A stretch of 64,000 nucleotides of DNA from assembly GCF_001625305.1 (NCBI RefSeq), contig NW_017804664.1, forward strand, positions 108,617 to 172,616, in the 5' to 3' direction. Of this stretch, positions 38,060 through 50,000 are shown piece after piece. Within the stretch, counting starts at the first letter, position 1; every line of letters starts with the position of its first letter. Below the pieces are notes generated by a model. The model made no database searches. It was not told where the DNA came from and saw only the letters and a program-made list of their open reading frames with translations. The position numbers and the translations under genes are program-made. This stretch comes from Branchiostoma belcheri (taxonomy: Eukaryota > Chordata > Leptocardii > Amphioxiformes > Branchiostomatidae).

Positions 38060-38260
38060 CCTGCTGTGTCCAGAACCGGGCGCTATCCAGAACATATGTT
38101 CAGACACGGTTCTGGATAGTCCACGCGTATCCAGAACCGTGCCTGGGGCAAATCCTACGTTCTTGGATACGCAGAGACTATCCAGAAACGTTCCTGATTC
38201 TAACCCTAACCCATTCAGGCATGGAAACAGACCAGCACGGTTCTGGGTACGAGGTGCCAT
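38060..38260. repeat. Palindromic TATCCAGAACC family copy
   Basis: TGTCCAGAACCGGGCGCTAT .. GGTTCTGGATAGTCCACGCG .. TATCCAGAACCGTGCCTGGG .. AACCCTAACCCATTCAGGCA. Alternating orientations of one core. Confidence 0.75.
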
Positions 38261-39319
38261 TATCTGTTATGGACTGTTGTGTACGCCGCACCTGTAAATA
38301 GTTATGGACACATTCCGCTGATGACGTCAGTTGTAACATGATACCTGGTAACCATGGTAACCTCGTCGCCACTACAATATTTATTGAACGATTTCTTGTC
38401 GATAACTTCACAGTAGAACTAGTGGAAGAAATGATGTGTAGTCAGCTGTTAGCGAATCTGTTTTGTTTAAACCTTAGTTAAGGATGCTCACTGATGTCTG
38501 TGTGAAACTTAAGCACGTTTACTATAACAATGAATTTAGATGAGACACGTGCTGTTCTTGTTGAAATAAGAGCACGCTTGAAGTTTAAATGCAACAATAA
38601 GGTTGTGTCGTCTTGCAAATGCAGTCGATGATCACCAACATTACATGATATTTGTAACATTTTATTGGTCCAATGGAGGGTTTTGGAGGAGCGAATACTT
38701 GTATACAAATGTATAAATGACGATGACCTGCCATCATGTTAAGAACAATGTAACATAGTGCGGAATGGGAACGTGTTTACTAATGCCAGCAAATGTGAGT
38801 CAGTGGTAAAGTGTAATCTGCACGACGCGTGTAGGGTTAGTTACACCCACTAGCTGCTAACTAGGTTTTAGTGCTGCATCTTCATTTGCTTATTATTTAT
38901 GTCACATTTTGTTGCAAATCCATGACAAATCTGTGCTGCAAGAATTGGTTACAAAAGTGCGTTTGTCACTTCCAAAAATATTTGCAGTGCTCCTGAGAGG
39001 TAGATGGAACTGTATGATTCGGACAGAGTTGCTCTTGTACATGCAGTATAATGATTAATGTAGACAGGCGCCGACGTCGTGGCGTTCCCGTGAACTGCAC
39101 GTGGCGTCCTCGTGATCTGCACGTGGTGTCCACGTGAACTGCGCGTGGCGTTCCCGTGATCTGCACAACGTCTTGTTGAAGTTGTGGGAAAGCGACGTCC
39201 TGATGTAAATGCATCGCTTTTGCTCAGAAAAAACATGATGAATAAACAATTACGAGAATTGTTATGCATTGCCTGTTTCATGCCTCCCTTGTTCGGCAAC
39301 TGTTGTAATATTCCAAAAC

Positions 39320-39485
39320 CGTGTTTTATCCAGAACCTTTCTAGCTCGGTTCCATACTTGGTTCTGGATAGTCCAAGGGTATCCAGAACCGTGTCTGGGG
39401 CAAATCTACGTTCTTGGATACGCGGAGACTATCGGTATGATCCTAACCCGTCCAGGCATAGAACTAAATAGGCACGGTTCTTGAT
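39320..39485. repeat. Palindromic TATCCAGAACC family copy
   Basis: Same order of blocks as at 38060-38260 (TATCCAGAACC, GGTTCTGGATAGTCC, GGGGCAAATCTACGTTCTTG, GGATACGCGGAGACTATC), so a unit of about 150 bp is recognisable. Confidence 0.75.
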
Positions 39486-39679
39486 ACAATTCCGAGTCCT
39501 TTCCTGATACAATACCGAGTCCTTTCTCCGCTGCAGTTATAGGTTTGGAACGTTTGGAACTGAGAAGGTTATGTCTGCTGTTTTACTTGAAATGTTTGCA
39601 GCGAATCCGCAGCACCTACAATACTGGCCTTGCACAAGAAAGCGGTTTTTTCGTCATTGGCTAGCGGAGGCTGTAGTTG

Positions 39680-39920
39680 AACAGGTATTTATGTATGGTT
39701 TACACTATTAGGCATACAGGGTAAATATTGAACAGGTATGTATGTATGGTTTACATTATTAGACAGGGTACATATTGAACAGGTATGTATGTATGGTTTA
39801 CACTCTTAGGCCTACAAGGTACAAGTTGAACAGATATGTATGTATGGTTTACACTCTTAGGCCTACAAGGTGCAAGTTGAACAGGTATGTATGTATGGTT
39901 CACATTATTACAGTGAAAGA
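39680..39920. repeat. ~54-bp tandem repeat
   Basis: Four or five units of TTGAACAGGTATGTATGTAT + GGTTTACACTCTTAGGCCTA + CAAGGTACAAG. Confidence 0.85.
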
Positions 39921-40129
39921 ATATCAAATCCCCACGATAATATCTCGGCTGAACTTTCCACTCAGGGACCATATGTCAGTGATGACGTCAGAGCCGGGCG
40001 GGGCCTTTGATCTTCCGACCACTCAAATGTCAAGGACGTGCGGCGATGAAGGTCAGACATCCGGGTACTGAGTACACAAGAAAACAGTTACTCCGGCAAC
40101 TCGGTAGATTGTGGAAATGTCAAGGTAGG

Positions 40130-40480
40130 AGATCAGACGCGATAGACGCAGGCGGGGTAACGCTATTGCTCTCGCCTAGGTGATCGGCACAGACCTTAAA
40201 TCCAAACCCTTGGAATACGCGACTTGGAACTTAGAGTCCCGGGTTCGAGTCCTGACATGCCATCGATCTTGTGCCCTTGGGAAAGGCACTTTACACGGCT
40301 TTCCTCACTTCACTCAGGTGTAAATGAGTATTGTCCTGTCATGTATTTGTCCCCTGTGTTGGTGGTGGCATTAATATAAGTTGAAGAAACTTGAGTGTGC
40401 CGTCACCACGTCTGGTGATTACATGTTGGGAAAAAATCCTTCCCAGTAAATACAACTTTTTAAAAAGCCAACTGCCAACT
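40130..40480 (+). mobile_element. tRNA-derived SINE
   Basis: A B-box-like GGTTCGAGTCC at 40242-40252 is followed by a SINE-like body (CCTTGGGAAAGGCACTTTAC, TTTCCTCACTTCACTCAGGT, GTAAATGAGTA) and a tail toward 40470. The tRNA-like head is too degenerate to fold as a tRNA and has an overlong A-to-B distance, so it is not a functional tRNA gene. Confidence 0.65.
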
Positions 40481-40559
40481 GTTCATATAATGTTCTGTGT
40501 CTAGTACGTAGATTTCATTTGTACATCATGTAAATGTATTTTTGTGCTAAGTGTATGTT

Positions 40560-40665
40560 TTTTTTACCATGTTATCTGTTGTATTTGTGTTTTTATTTCT
40601 GAATGAGCGCTGGAAGATTATCCTTTTGAGCTAAAGGGCATTGCATTAAAGAGTTAATGCCATCC
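40560..40665 (+). mobile_element. 3' tail of a CR1/L2-like LINE
   Basis: CGCTGGAAGATTATCCTTTT + GAGCTAAAGGGCATTGCATT parallels the tail at 21035-21100. Confidence 0.6.
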
Positions 40666-40679
40666 TCAGCTGTCTATGT

Positions 40680-40975
40680 TGGTATCTAACAACATTATCT
40701 ACAAAAGGTTGAAGATTCCAACACTAGACCCGCACGAAATGTCGTCGTTACGCGGATTGTTGATCGGTTAAAGCGATATCCGCCCGTATATAAGACTCTG
40801 CTGTAAAGATTGCGGGAACAGACCTAACATTTTCTACAAAAGGTTAAAGATTCTATCTGTTAGTACGTAACAACATTATCTACAAAAGGTTGAAGATTCC
40901 AACACTAGGACCGCACGAAATGTCGATACCCGCCCGTATATAAGCCTGACTGTGAAGTTTGCCGGACCAGACCCG
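40680..40975 (+). promoter_or_regulatory. Tandemly duplicated TATA promoter of the mosaic-protein gene
   Basis: CGCCCGTATATAAG occurs twice (TATATAAG at 40787-40794 and 40937-40944), each in a copy of a ~150-170-bp block (AACATTATCTACAAAAGGTT, GACCGCACGAAATGTCG). From the second box a start site near 40967-40972 would give a short leader to the ATG at 41025. Confidence 0.6.
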
Positions 40976-41024
40976 CTGAGTCAGGCACTGGTTCTGTAGT
41001 CTGCCCGGGAAGACATGCGCAGCG

Positions 41025-44000
41025 ATGTCCCAGGAGCCCTTGCCGCTGTCCGTGTGCCTGTTAGCTGCCGTGGCCATCCTCGTGCGCAGCCACACGCAGT
41101 GGGTAACCAGTAACGCCCCCCGTCCCGCTCCCACGCACTGGCTGGCCAACCCTGCAGCCCGCCCGCTGCCCGGCCGCGCCCTGGTGGGACACACCTTCCG
41201 TCTGGTCACACACGCCCCGCACCACCTGCACTGCAGCGCCGCCTGCAGTCGCCACCGGAACTGCAGGTCCTACAACCACCTGTTCCGGCAGCGCGCCTGT
41301 CAGATCAACAACTCCAGCCGCAGCGAGAACCCGCAGGACGTGGTGGCCAGGCCGGGAAGTAACTATCATGACAGGCGGGCTTACTTACAACTAACGGTGG
41401 GTACTACACTCCTACACACTACTTACAACTTACAGACACAGACTTACAGATGAACAACTCCAGCCGGAGCGAGAGCCCGCAGGACGTGGTGGCCAGGCCG
41501 GGAAGTAACTATCATGACAGGCGGGCTTACTTACAACTAACGGTGGGTACCTTACTCCTACACACGACTTATGGTGGGTACCTTTTACTCCTACACACTA
41601 CTTACAACTTACAGACACAGACTTACAGATGAACAACTCCAGCCGGAGCGAGAGTCCGCAGGACGTGGTGGTCAGCCCGGGGTATAACTACTATGACAGG
41701 CGGGCTTACACGCAACTAACGGTGGGTACCATTCATATGCATCCCTCTACACAACTTATACAACTTATACTTGTCACGGTCACTGCAGTCATTCCTACAC
41801 ACACCTTACACGCGTTACACACGGCGTGCGGTAAGCGTCTCTTACTACCAGTAGTACTCGGACGTCTACCATTGAAAATACGCGTTAAAAGTTGACGCAG
41901 TGTGTTTGTATGTTGGCAGCAGCAGAATACGCGTTAGAAATTGACGCAGTGTGTTTGTATGTTGATAGCAGCAGAATACGCGGTATAAGTTGACCGTGTG
42001 TTTGTATGTTTGCAGCAGCAGACCGTGAACACCAGCGCATGTCAGGGAGCGTGCGGGCACGGCGGGCTATGCCGGCGGGACTGCAGCGCCCCTAGCGCCG
42101 TTCACTGTCTCTGCAGCCTCCCTGAGTGGACAGGGCCAACCTGCGAACAGCCAGGTGAGAAACACAGATCTTTAGCATGCTGGTCTTTCGTGTTCTTGTG
42201 TGAAGACTCTGATAATGATGTGTGGTATGTTACATATGGTATGGTCAAGAAGACCATTGGTTCTTGATACGGCGCGTGAGTTATCCAGAACCATGCCCGC
42301 AATGTTTCCTCGTATCCAGGAGAGTAGATTACCCCCAGTCTCTGAGCATGGTTCTGGATAAAGCACGGTTCTGGATAGTCTCCGCGTATCCAAGAACACG
42401 TAGATTTACTCCAGGCACGGTTCTGGATACATGTGGACTGCCAAGAACCGCGTGCCGGGACATGGTTCAGGATAAAGCACGGAAATACTGAATAATCTCT
42501 GCGTCTCCAACAGCGTAGATTATCCCCAGTGTCTGAGCATGGTTCTGGATAAAGCACCGTTCAGGTTAGTCTCCGCGTATCCAAGAACGTAGCTTGACCC
42601 CAGGCACGGTTCTGGATACGCTTGGATTGTCAAGAACCGTGCCTGGACATGGTTCTGGATAAAGCACGGAAATACTAATAATCTCTGCGTATCCAAGAGC
42701 GTAGATTTATATCCCCAATGCCTGAGCATGGTTCTGGATAAAGCACGGTTCTTGCTGCAACACTATCTCCCTATCCTACAATCCCGTCTCCCCAGTTGTG
42801 CCGGCTGGTTGGACGGAGTGGCAGGCCTGGGGCCGGTGTTCCACCAGCTGCGGCGGCGGGCTGCAGTCGCGCCGCCGGACCTGCAGGACGCCCGCCCCGG
42901 GGGAACAGCACTCCGGTCCAGGGGACAGCCACCAGCAGGCCCCGGGGGAACAGCACACGACGGCACCGGGGGAACATCAGACATGCTCCGGGCAGAGCCG
43001 GCAGGTCCGAGGCTGTAACCTGCAGTACTGCCCGTGTGAGTAAACACTTCAGTACGTGTTGGGTAGTGCACAAAAACATAGTTTAACTCCAGCAACTGCA
43101 TACATTTCGAAAGCTGTCAGACGTCTTAAATAGCATCCACTATTTTCTTCAGTATTGTGTATCTCTTTACCGAGCCTGCTTAATAGTACCCCAATGGCAG
43201 TTTTCAGGCCAGGGGAATGTAGCAGTTTTCAGGCCATGGGAATGTGGCAGTTTTAACACCAGGGGAATGTGGCAGTTTTAAGACCAGGGGAATGTGACAG
43301 TTTTAAGACCAGGGGAATGTGACAGTTTTAAGACCAGGGGAATGTGGCAGTTTTCAGGCCAGGGGAATGTGGCAGTTTTCAGGCCAGGGAAATGTGGCAG
43401 TTTTTAGGCCAGGGGAATGTGGCAGTTTTAAGACCAGGGGAATGTGGCAGTTTTAAGACCAGGGGAATGTGGCAGTTTTCAGGCCAGGGGAATGTAGCAG
43501 TTTTAAGACCAGGGGAATGTGGCAGTTTTCAGGACAGGGAAATGTGGCAGTTTGTAGGCCAGGGGAATGTGGCAGTTTCAAGACCAGCGGAATGTGGCAG
43601 TTTTCAGGCCAAGGAAATGTGGCAGTTTTTAGGCCAGGGGGAAATGGAGTGTGGCAGTTTTCAGGCCAATTGAGTGTGGCAGATTGTGAATGTGGCAGTT
43701 TTTTTGTCTCCGCTACAGTCTGGTCGGAGTGGAGCAGCTGGAGCACCTGTTCTGCGCATGCGCCGTGTGGGAAGCGGAGCAAAACCCGACAGCGAATCTG
43801 TCTTCACGCAGGCGCAGTGGATCATGACCCAGCATGCACCGGTGCGGTCACGCAGGATGGCGCATGCCCAGAATTCTCCTGTGACGGTGGGTTCATGACG
43901 TCACGACACGACATGTAGCCAGTTCCATACTTACATTCCTTCCCTGATTTATAGATTCGTACAAGTAACAACACTTCCTGGGTTAGCCGGGTTCTCTGTG

Positions 44001-47000
44001 CCTTCCTGCACTAACCCAGGGTTCTCTTAATCTCCAAGCAGATCCCTCTCGGTGGTAAAAAGACAGTATCAAATTGGCCAGGCAGTATCCATTAGCCAGA
44101 GAAGCTCCGCGGCCTCCGACGGGTCAGGACAAAAAAAAAAAACGGCCATATATAAAAATGTAACGATCATTCCCCCACAACCTCTGCTTGGAGAGTAGGG
44201 TTCTCTCTTATCTCTTATTTCCTGCACTAACCATGGTTCTCTCCCCGTAGCTCCCATCAGGCTGTTCGGCGGTGCCCAGTTCGGAGAAGGTCACGTGCAG
44301 ATGTACGACAGGCTGTCCGGGCGGTGGGGTCACGTGTGCGCTGACGTCATGGACAGGGCGGCCGCTGACGTCATCTGCAGGCAGCTAGGCATGGGCAGCG
44401 GCACAGGTATGTCTTTTCATAGTATGGATCTGGCCGGCAAAGATAAAGAATTTCTTGTTGGCGTCAATAGTAGTAGTAATGGTGGTAGTAATACATGTAG
44501 TTATAGGACCAGTAGTAATAGTTATAGTAGTAGTAATGGTAGTAGTAATAACAACAGTAGTAGTAATGGTAGTAATAATAGTAATTACATGTATATAGTA
44601 CTAGTATTAGTAATAGTAGTAGTAGTATTAATAGTAATAGTAGAAGTAATTGTGGTAGTAATAGTACCAGTAGTAGTAGTAGTAGTAGTAGTAATAGTAG
44701 TAGTAATAGTAATAGTAGAAGTAATTGTGGTAGTAATAGTACCAGTAGTAGTAGTAATAGTAGTAGTAGTAATAGTAGTAGTCAGTAGTAATAGTAATAG
44801 TAGAAGTAATTGCGGTAGTAATAGTAGTAGTAGCAGTAGTAGTAGTAGTAATAGTAGTAGTAGTAGTAATAGTAATAGTACCAGTAGTAGTAGCAGTAAT
44901 TGTAGTAGTAGTAGTAATAGTAATAGTAGAAATAATTGTGGTAGTAATAGTAGTAGTAGTAGTAGTAGTAGTAGTAATTGTAGTAGTAGTAGTAGTAGTA
45001 GTAATAGTAATAGTAGTAGTAATAGTGGTAGTAATAGTACCAGTAGTAGTTGACCGGAGAAAGTTTCTGTAAGGCATTTTGTGTTGAACCCAACAGCTTT
45101 GCCGAGTGACGTCACGACTGACTTCTCTCCTGTTGTCTTCAACCTGACGTCATGCAACGGAACGGAGCGTCAGCTGACGGAATGTGATCACGTGTTCAAC
45201 GACGTCGCCATGGCAACCAGAAGCTGTCCAGGGCGCCAGATCGCGCGTGTCGTCTGCAAAGGTTTTTCCGCCCTTTCTCTCTTATGTTTGAACCATTTTC
45301 TGGGCAGGACTGTACCGTTAGCTAGATAAAAGTAACTACAGCTAGACTTTAGGAAGACTCTTACTTGAGGTCATTCCATTCCGCCTGTGTCTTCTTTCTT
45401 TGGCCTTTTTCACCGAATCACCTACGTAGTCCCGAGCCCTGCATCACTAGTAAATAAAGTACGCGCAATGACATGCCATGTGATCTCAAAGGTATATTGG
45501 TTTAGGAGCCATAATTATGTTTTTGTTTGGCCTGAGTCGAGTTTGCATTTTAATAAACATGTTTAGCTGACGGCAGCTGACTTGTAAAATGTGTGATACG
45601 TGTACTATAAATGTGCTATAATGTACATGTTGTTATATGTGTACATGTTGTGCAGTTTGTGGCAGCTTACATGTTATATGTAATGTATGTGCATATGTTA
45701 CATGTGTGATATGTTTACATATATATATAACGTGCATGTTGTGCAGCTGACATGTATATGTGTGCATGTTGTTATATTTGCATGTTTTATATGTTATATG
45801 TCATATGTATAATGCACATGCGCAGTTGACGGCAGCTGGAGCAGTTGGACCGCCTGGAGCAGCTGTAGCTGTCCGGAAAGAGTCCAGTCGCGCATGCGCA
45901 GTTGCACATCCCCGCCGCCTCTGCACGGCGGACAGAACTGCGCGGGAGTTGCCATGGATACCAGGTACGCGCATGCTCAGTATTTAACTCAGTGTAACGA
46001 AAGGGCAACACCCGAACCATGGAACTGTTTTACCCCGGTATGGTTCCAAACAGACGATGCTATAGGAATGCTAATGGTCGTTGTTAATTGAATATCACAG
46101 ATTAAGGTGTGTACAAGTATTGTTTCCAGAACCGTGCCCATCTAGTACCATGCCTAAATGGGTTAGGGTTAGGATCAGGCATGGTTCTGGATTCGCATGG
46201 ACCGTGCCCAGTACCATGCCTAAATCTTGTACCATGTACCTAGTACCATGCCTAAATGGATTAAGGTCTGGGTGAGGCAAGGACTATCCAAGACCGTGTC
46301 TGAGCCATATTAGTTCATGATAAAGCAAGGTTCTGGATGCAACATGCGTGTGTGTGCGTATGGTACAGGCTGACGTGTGTGTTCTACAGGCCTTGTGAGG
46401 ATCCCTGTCCCGACACATGCGCAGTGCTGAGACGAGCATTCTGTAAGGAGACCGATGACGCCACCGATGACGTCACCGACGACGCCTGTGCCTGTCTGAC
46501 CGGAAACGCGTCTGCTTGTACAAGTATGTCTTCCATTGATGTATAGATGCATGCTTGAAGTTGGCCTACACCGTTGTGTGATGTTATTGAATAGGTTTCT
46601 TGCTGTGGCTCTGATTCCAGCCCCATCATAGACAGAAAAACTAGAAATAGGCAAATTCAACAACAATTTTAAGCTGATAGCAAAGCGCTTGTCAGCACGT
46701 CACCACTAATTGGCAATGGAAGAGCAAAAGCGGCTAAATCAAAACGCCGAGGCCACATGTAAAAATGGAGCTTCTTCTGCTGCATTTTATTTTTCTAAAG
46801 ACAGAGCAGCTTCTTTGAAAACCTTCGTAACTAACACATGTCTGTCCCTTCCCCAGATGCGGCTCCCTTGTGGCAAAGCGGGCCGAACGGAACGCTGGGA
46901 AATCCCGCCCACAGCTCTGAAGGGCAGGACAACTTCGACCTGAACTTCAGAATCATCAGCGGCGTCAACTGGACTGAAGACTTCCTAAACCACAACTCCT

Positions 47001-50000
47001 CGGCTTTCCGGTGTCTCAGCCGCACTCTTGTCACTTCGGTAAGTACGCTGTGTCGGCAGGGTCGTCTTTATTCATTCATTCATTCACTCGCTCACTCGGT
47101 CACTCACTCACTCACTCACTCACTCACTCACTCACCCGCTCGTCTTTACTGCATTGACCTTAAACCTGCTCAGATGCATCACTATAAACACCTGCCTCAT
47201 GTATGTTGCCAGCTGCAGGGAATGTACAGCAACAGCAGTGTGTCCAGTCAGTGCGACCGCCTCTACGTTCACCAGCTCAGGCAAGTCAGTGTTAGTCTAT
47301 ATTAGTTAGCTACGTAGAATGGTGTACAGAAAGTGCGAAATGGAGCGAAATGAAACGAAATGAAACGAGGTGGAACGAAATGAAACGAAATATGTATGAT
47401 GGTAAGCCGTTAAGCCGTTCCATTTCGCTCCATTTCGCACTTTCTGGGGTCCCACGCAGAATGGTATATAAAACCACGTGTCTGAATGTGTAAGTACTGA
47501 AGACTAAATGCTTAGTTGTTATTGTTTATTTTAATCTTAAGGGTTGTTGTTGACAATGTTACTCTGTGCAGGAGAGGCAGTGTGATCGTGACGGTCAGGC
47601 TTGCCTGCAGGCCCTCCGCAGACAGAAGCCAGCTGGCAGCTAAAATAGCAGAGATCATGAAGACCCACGTCACCAGTAATAACGGAAAACTCCGCCTCTT
47701 TGTGTTGGAGAAGGCGTCTATTCAGGCACACGGTAGGTCGCATTCATGCACATTCGGGGCTACATACAGCCGCACGGTAGGCCACATTCAGGCACATTCG
47801 GGGCTACATACATCGAAAGTTTGAGAAACGACTAAAAGTTTATTGCACTAAATCCTACGATATTCTTATTATACATCTTGACACTTCTCATTACAGAAGT
47901 TTTAACCGGAGAAGCAGCTGTGCCGACAGAAAGTCCAGGATCAGCGGTAACGACAGCTAGAAAAACAGCCGTAGCCAATAAGGATGAGACAACCCCTCAC
48001 CAATACACGACACAACAACCTGCACGCAAAACAACACCAACAACACCTCGCCAACACACTACAGGACAATCTACACTCAAAACAACACAAAAAACAACCA
48101 CCTCTCGCCAACACACCTCAGCCGGATTCACTCCGTCAGAACAATCTACACTGATAACAACACCAACAACCATCCAAGCCACAAGTACGGTTCCTACTGC
48201 ATCAAAAACATCACAGCCTACCACTGTGGGCACTACACAAGCCACTAGTACGGGCCCTTCCACTGTGGGCAGTACACAAGCCACTAGTACAGGCCCTTCC
48301 ACTGTGGGCACTACACAAGCCACTAGTACAGGCCCTTCCACTGTCGGCACTACACAAGCCACTAGTACGGGCCCTTCCACTGTGGGCACTACACAAGCCA
48401 CTAGTACGGGTCCTTCCACTGTGGGCACTACACAAGCGACTAGTACGGTTCCGTCCACTACACAAGCCACTAGTACGGCTCCTTCCACTACACAAGCCAC
48501 TAGTACGGCTCCTTCCACTACACAAGCCACTAGTACGGCTCCTTCCACTACACAAGCCACTAGTACGGCTCCTTCCACTACACAAGCCACTAGTACGGTT
48601 CCGTCTACTACACAAGCCACTAGTACGGCTCCTCCCACTACACAAGCCACTAGTACGGTTCCGTCCACTACACAAGCCACTAGTACGGTTCCTTCCACTG
48701 TCACTACACAAGCCACTAGTACGGCTCCTTCCACTACACAAGCCACTAGTACGGTTCCGTCCACTACACAAGCCACTAGTACGGTTCCGTCCACTACACA
48801 AGCCACTAGTACGGTTCCGTCCACTACACAAGCCACTAGTACGGTTCCGTCCACTACACAAGCCACTAGTACGGTTCCGTCCACTACACAAGCCACTAGT
48901 ACGGTTCCGTCCACTACACAAGCCACTAGTACGGCTCCTTCCACTACACAAATCACTAGTACGGTTCCCTCCACTACACAAGCCACTAGTACGGTATCCA
49001 CTAGCCGTAAATCTACAAACCGGTCTGAACCGACATCGTCTCCCCGTCACTTGACCACGTGGTTTCAAACCTCCACGCCGGCGATGACGGAAGTTTCCTC
49101 CTCCACGCCGCATCCGATAGAATCTCCTTCTCCGGAAAACATCTCAACTGTACAGACCTACGTCACCACGGCAACGGAATCCACACCTGGCACGCCGGTC
49201 ACGGGCTCTCAAGTTTCCGTTACAGGTACGATTCTAGATTAGTCCTTTGTCAGTGTTTCACCTGCGTTGGCTACATTGTACTGTAACTGTACTAGCTGTA
49301 TGATTATAGCCGGTATAACCGCCCTTCGGCGTTTCACACCAGCTTCTGTATCTGTATAGCCGGTATAACCGCCCTTCGGCGTAACACACCAGCTTCTGTA
49401 TCTGTATAGCCGGTATAACCGCCCCCCGGCGTAACACACCAGCTTCTGTATCTGTATAGCCGGTATAACTGCCCCTCGGCGTAACACACCAGCTTCGCGA
49501 TGTATCTACCCTTTGCTGTTTCACTGTCAGATGAAAAGATCGTGTTGCACGCATCCCTTTTCTTTATACAGGTGTTTCCACAGAGGTTACTTCCAAAGCC
49601 ACGACATCATCAAGATGGACAACTGGTCACCCTGTGGAGGAATTTCTCCTCAACTTCAAAATACTGGTGAGCATGCATGTGTGCAGGCAATACTGGTCAG
49701 TGTGCCAAAAAAAGCCTTTGTCATTTTTCTGCTTTTATGGAACTTATTAAGATCCGACTTTCTGGGTTGTTAAAAATGTGGCCATCCAATTTCCGAATTG
49801 TAACTGAGGCTTGCACCTCGTCTGTTGAGCTCTAAGTTACAGGTGATGACTAAACTCGGTCCTTGTTATTTCCAGAACTGTGCCCATCTAGTGGTATGTC
49901 TAGGGTTAGGCTAAGGCACGCTTCTAGATAGTCCCCGTGTATCCTACATGCAGAGTGTACATTTGTCCCAGGTACGGTTAACCTGGGTCCTGTGTTAGTC

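Larger units (their letters stand above)
37022..40130. other. BTBD8 3' untranslated/flanking region, no gene seen
   Basis: No exon recognised on either strand. AATAAA occurs at 39241-39246 but I cannot place the true polyadenylation site. Holds palindromic-family copies (38060-38260, 39320-39485), a CGTGGCGTTCCCGTGAACTG-type tandem of about 30 bp (39070-39175) and a ~54-bp tandem (39680-39920). Confidence 0.5.

Noticed and set aside
40140-40260. tRNA gene
   Set aside because: There is a good B box, but the head does not fold as a tRNA, the box spacing is too long, and a SINE body follows.
41450-41895. Additional exons repeating NNSSRSESPQDVV
   Set aside because: Pseudo-exon copies of the end of exon 1; joining them would not keep phase with the EGF exon as the first donor does.
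43190-43700. Regular 27-bp repeats resembling a CRISPR array
   Set aside because: Whole unit repeats with no unique spacers, in an intron of an animal gene.
44295-45053. Frame continuing from the SRCR exon into Ser/Asn then Val/Ile runs
   Set aside because: Read-through of an (AGT/AAT)n microsatellite intron. The SRCR domain resumes properly at 45097 after splicing.
47997-49001. 334- and 300-codon minus-strand frames rich in VLVACVV or RTSGLCSG
   Set aside because: Shadows of the mucin repeat; the unit length is a multiple of three, so every frame stays open.
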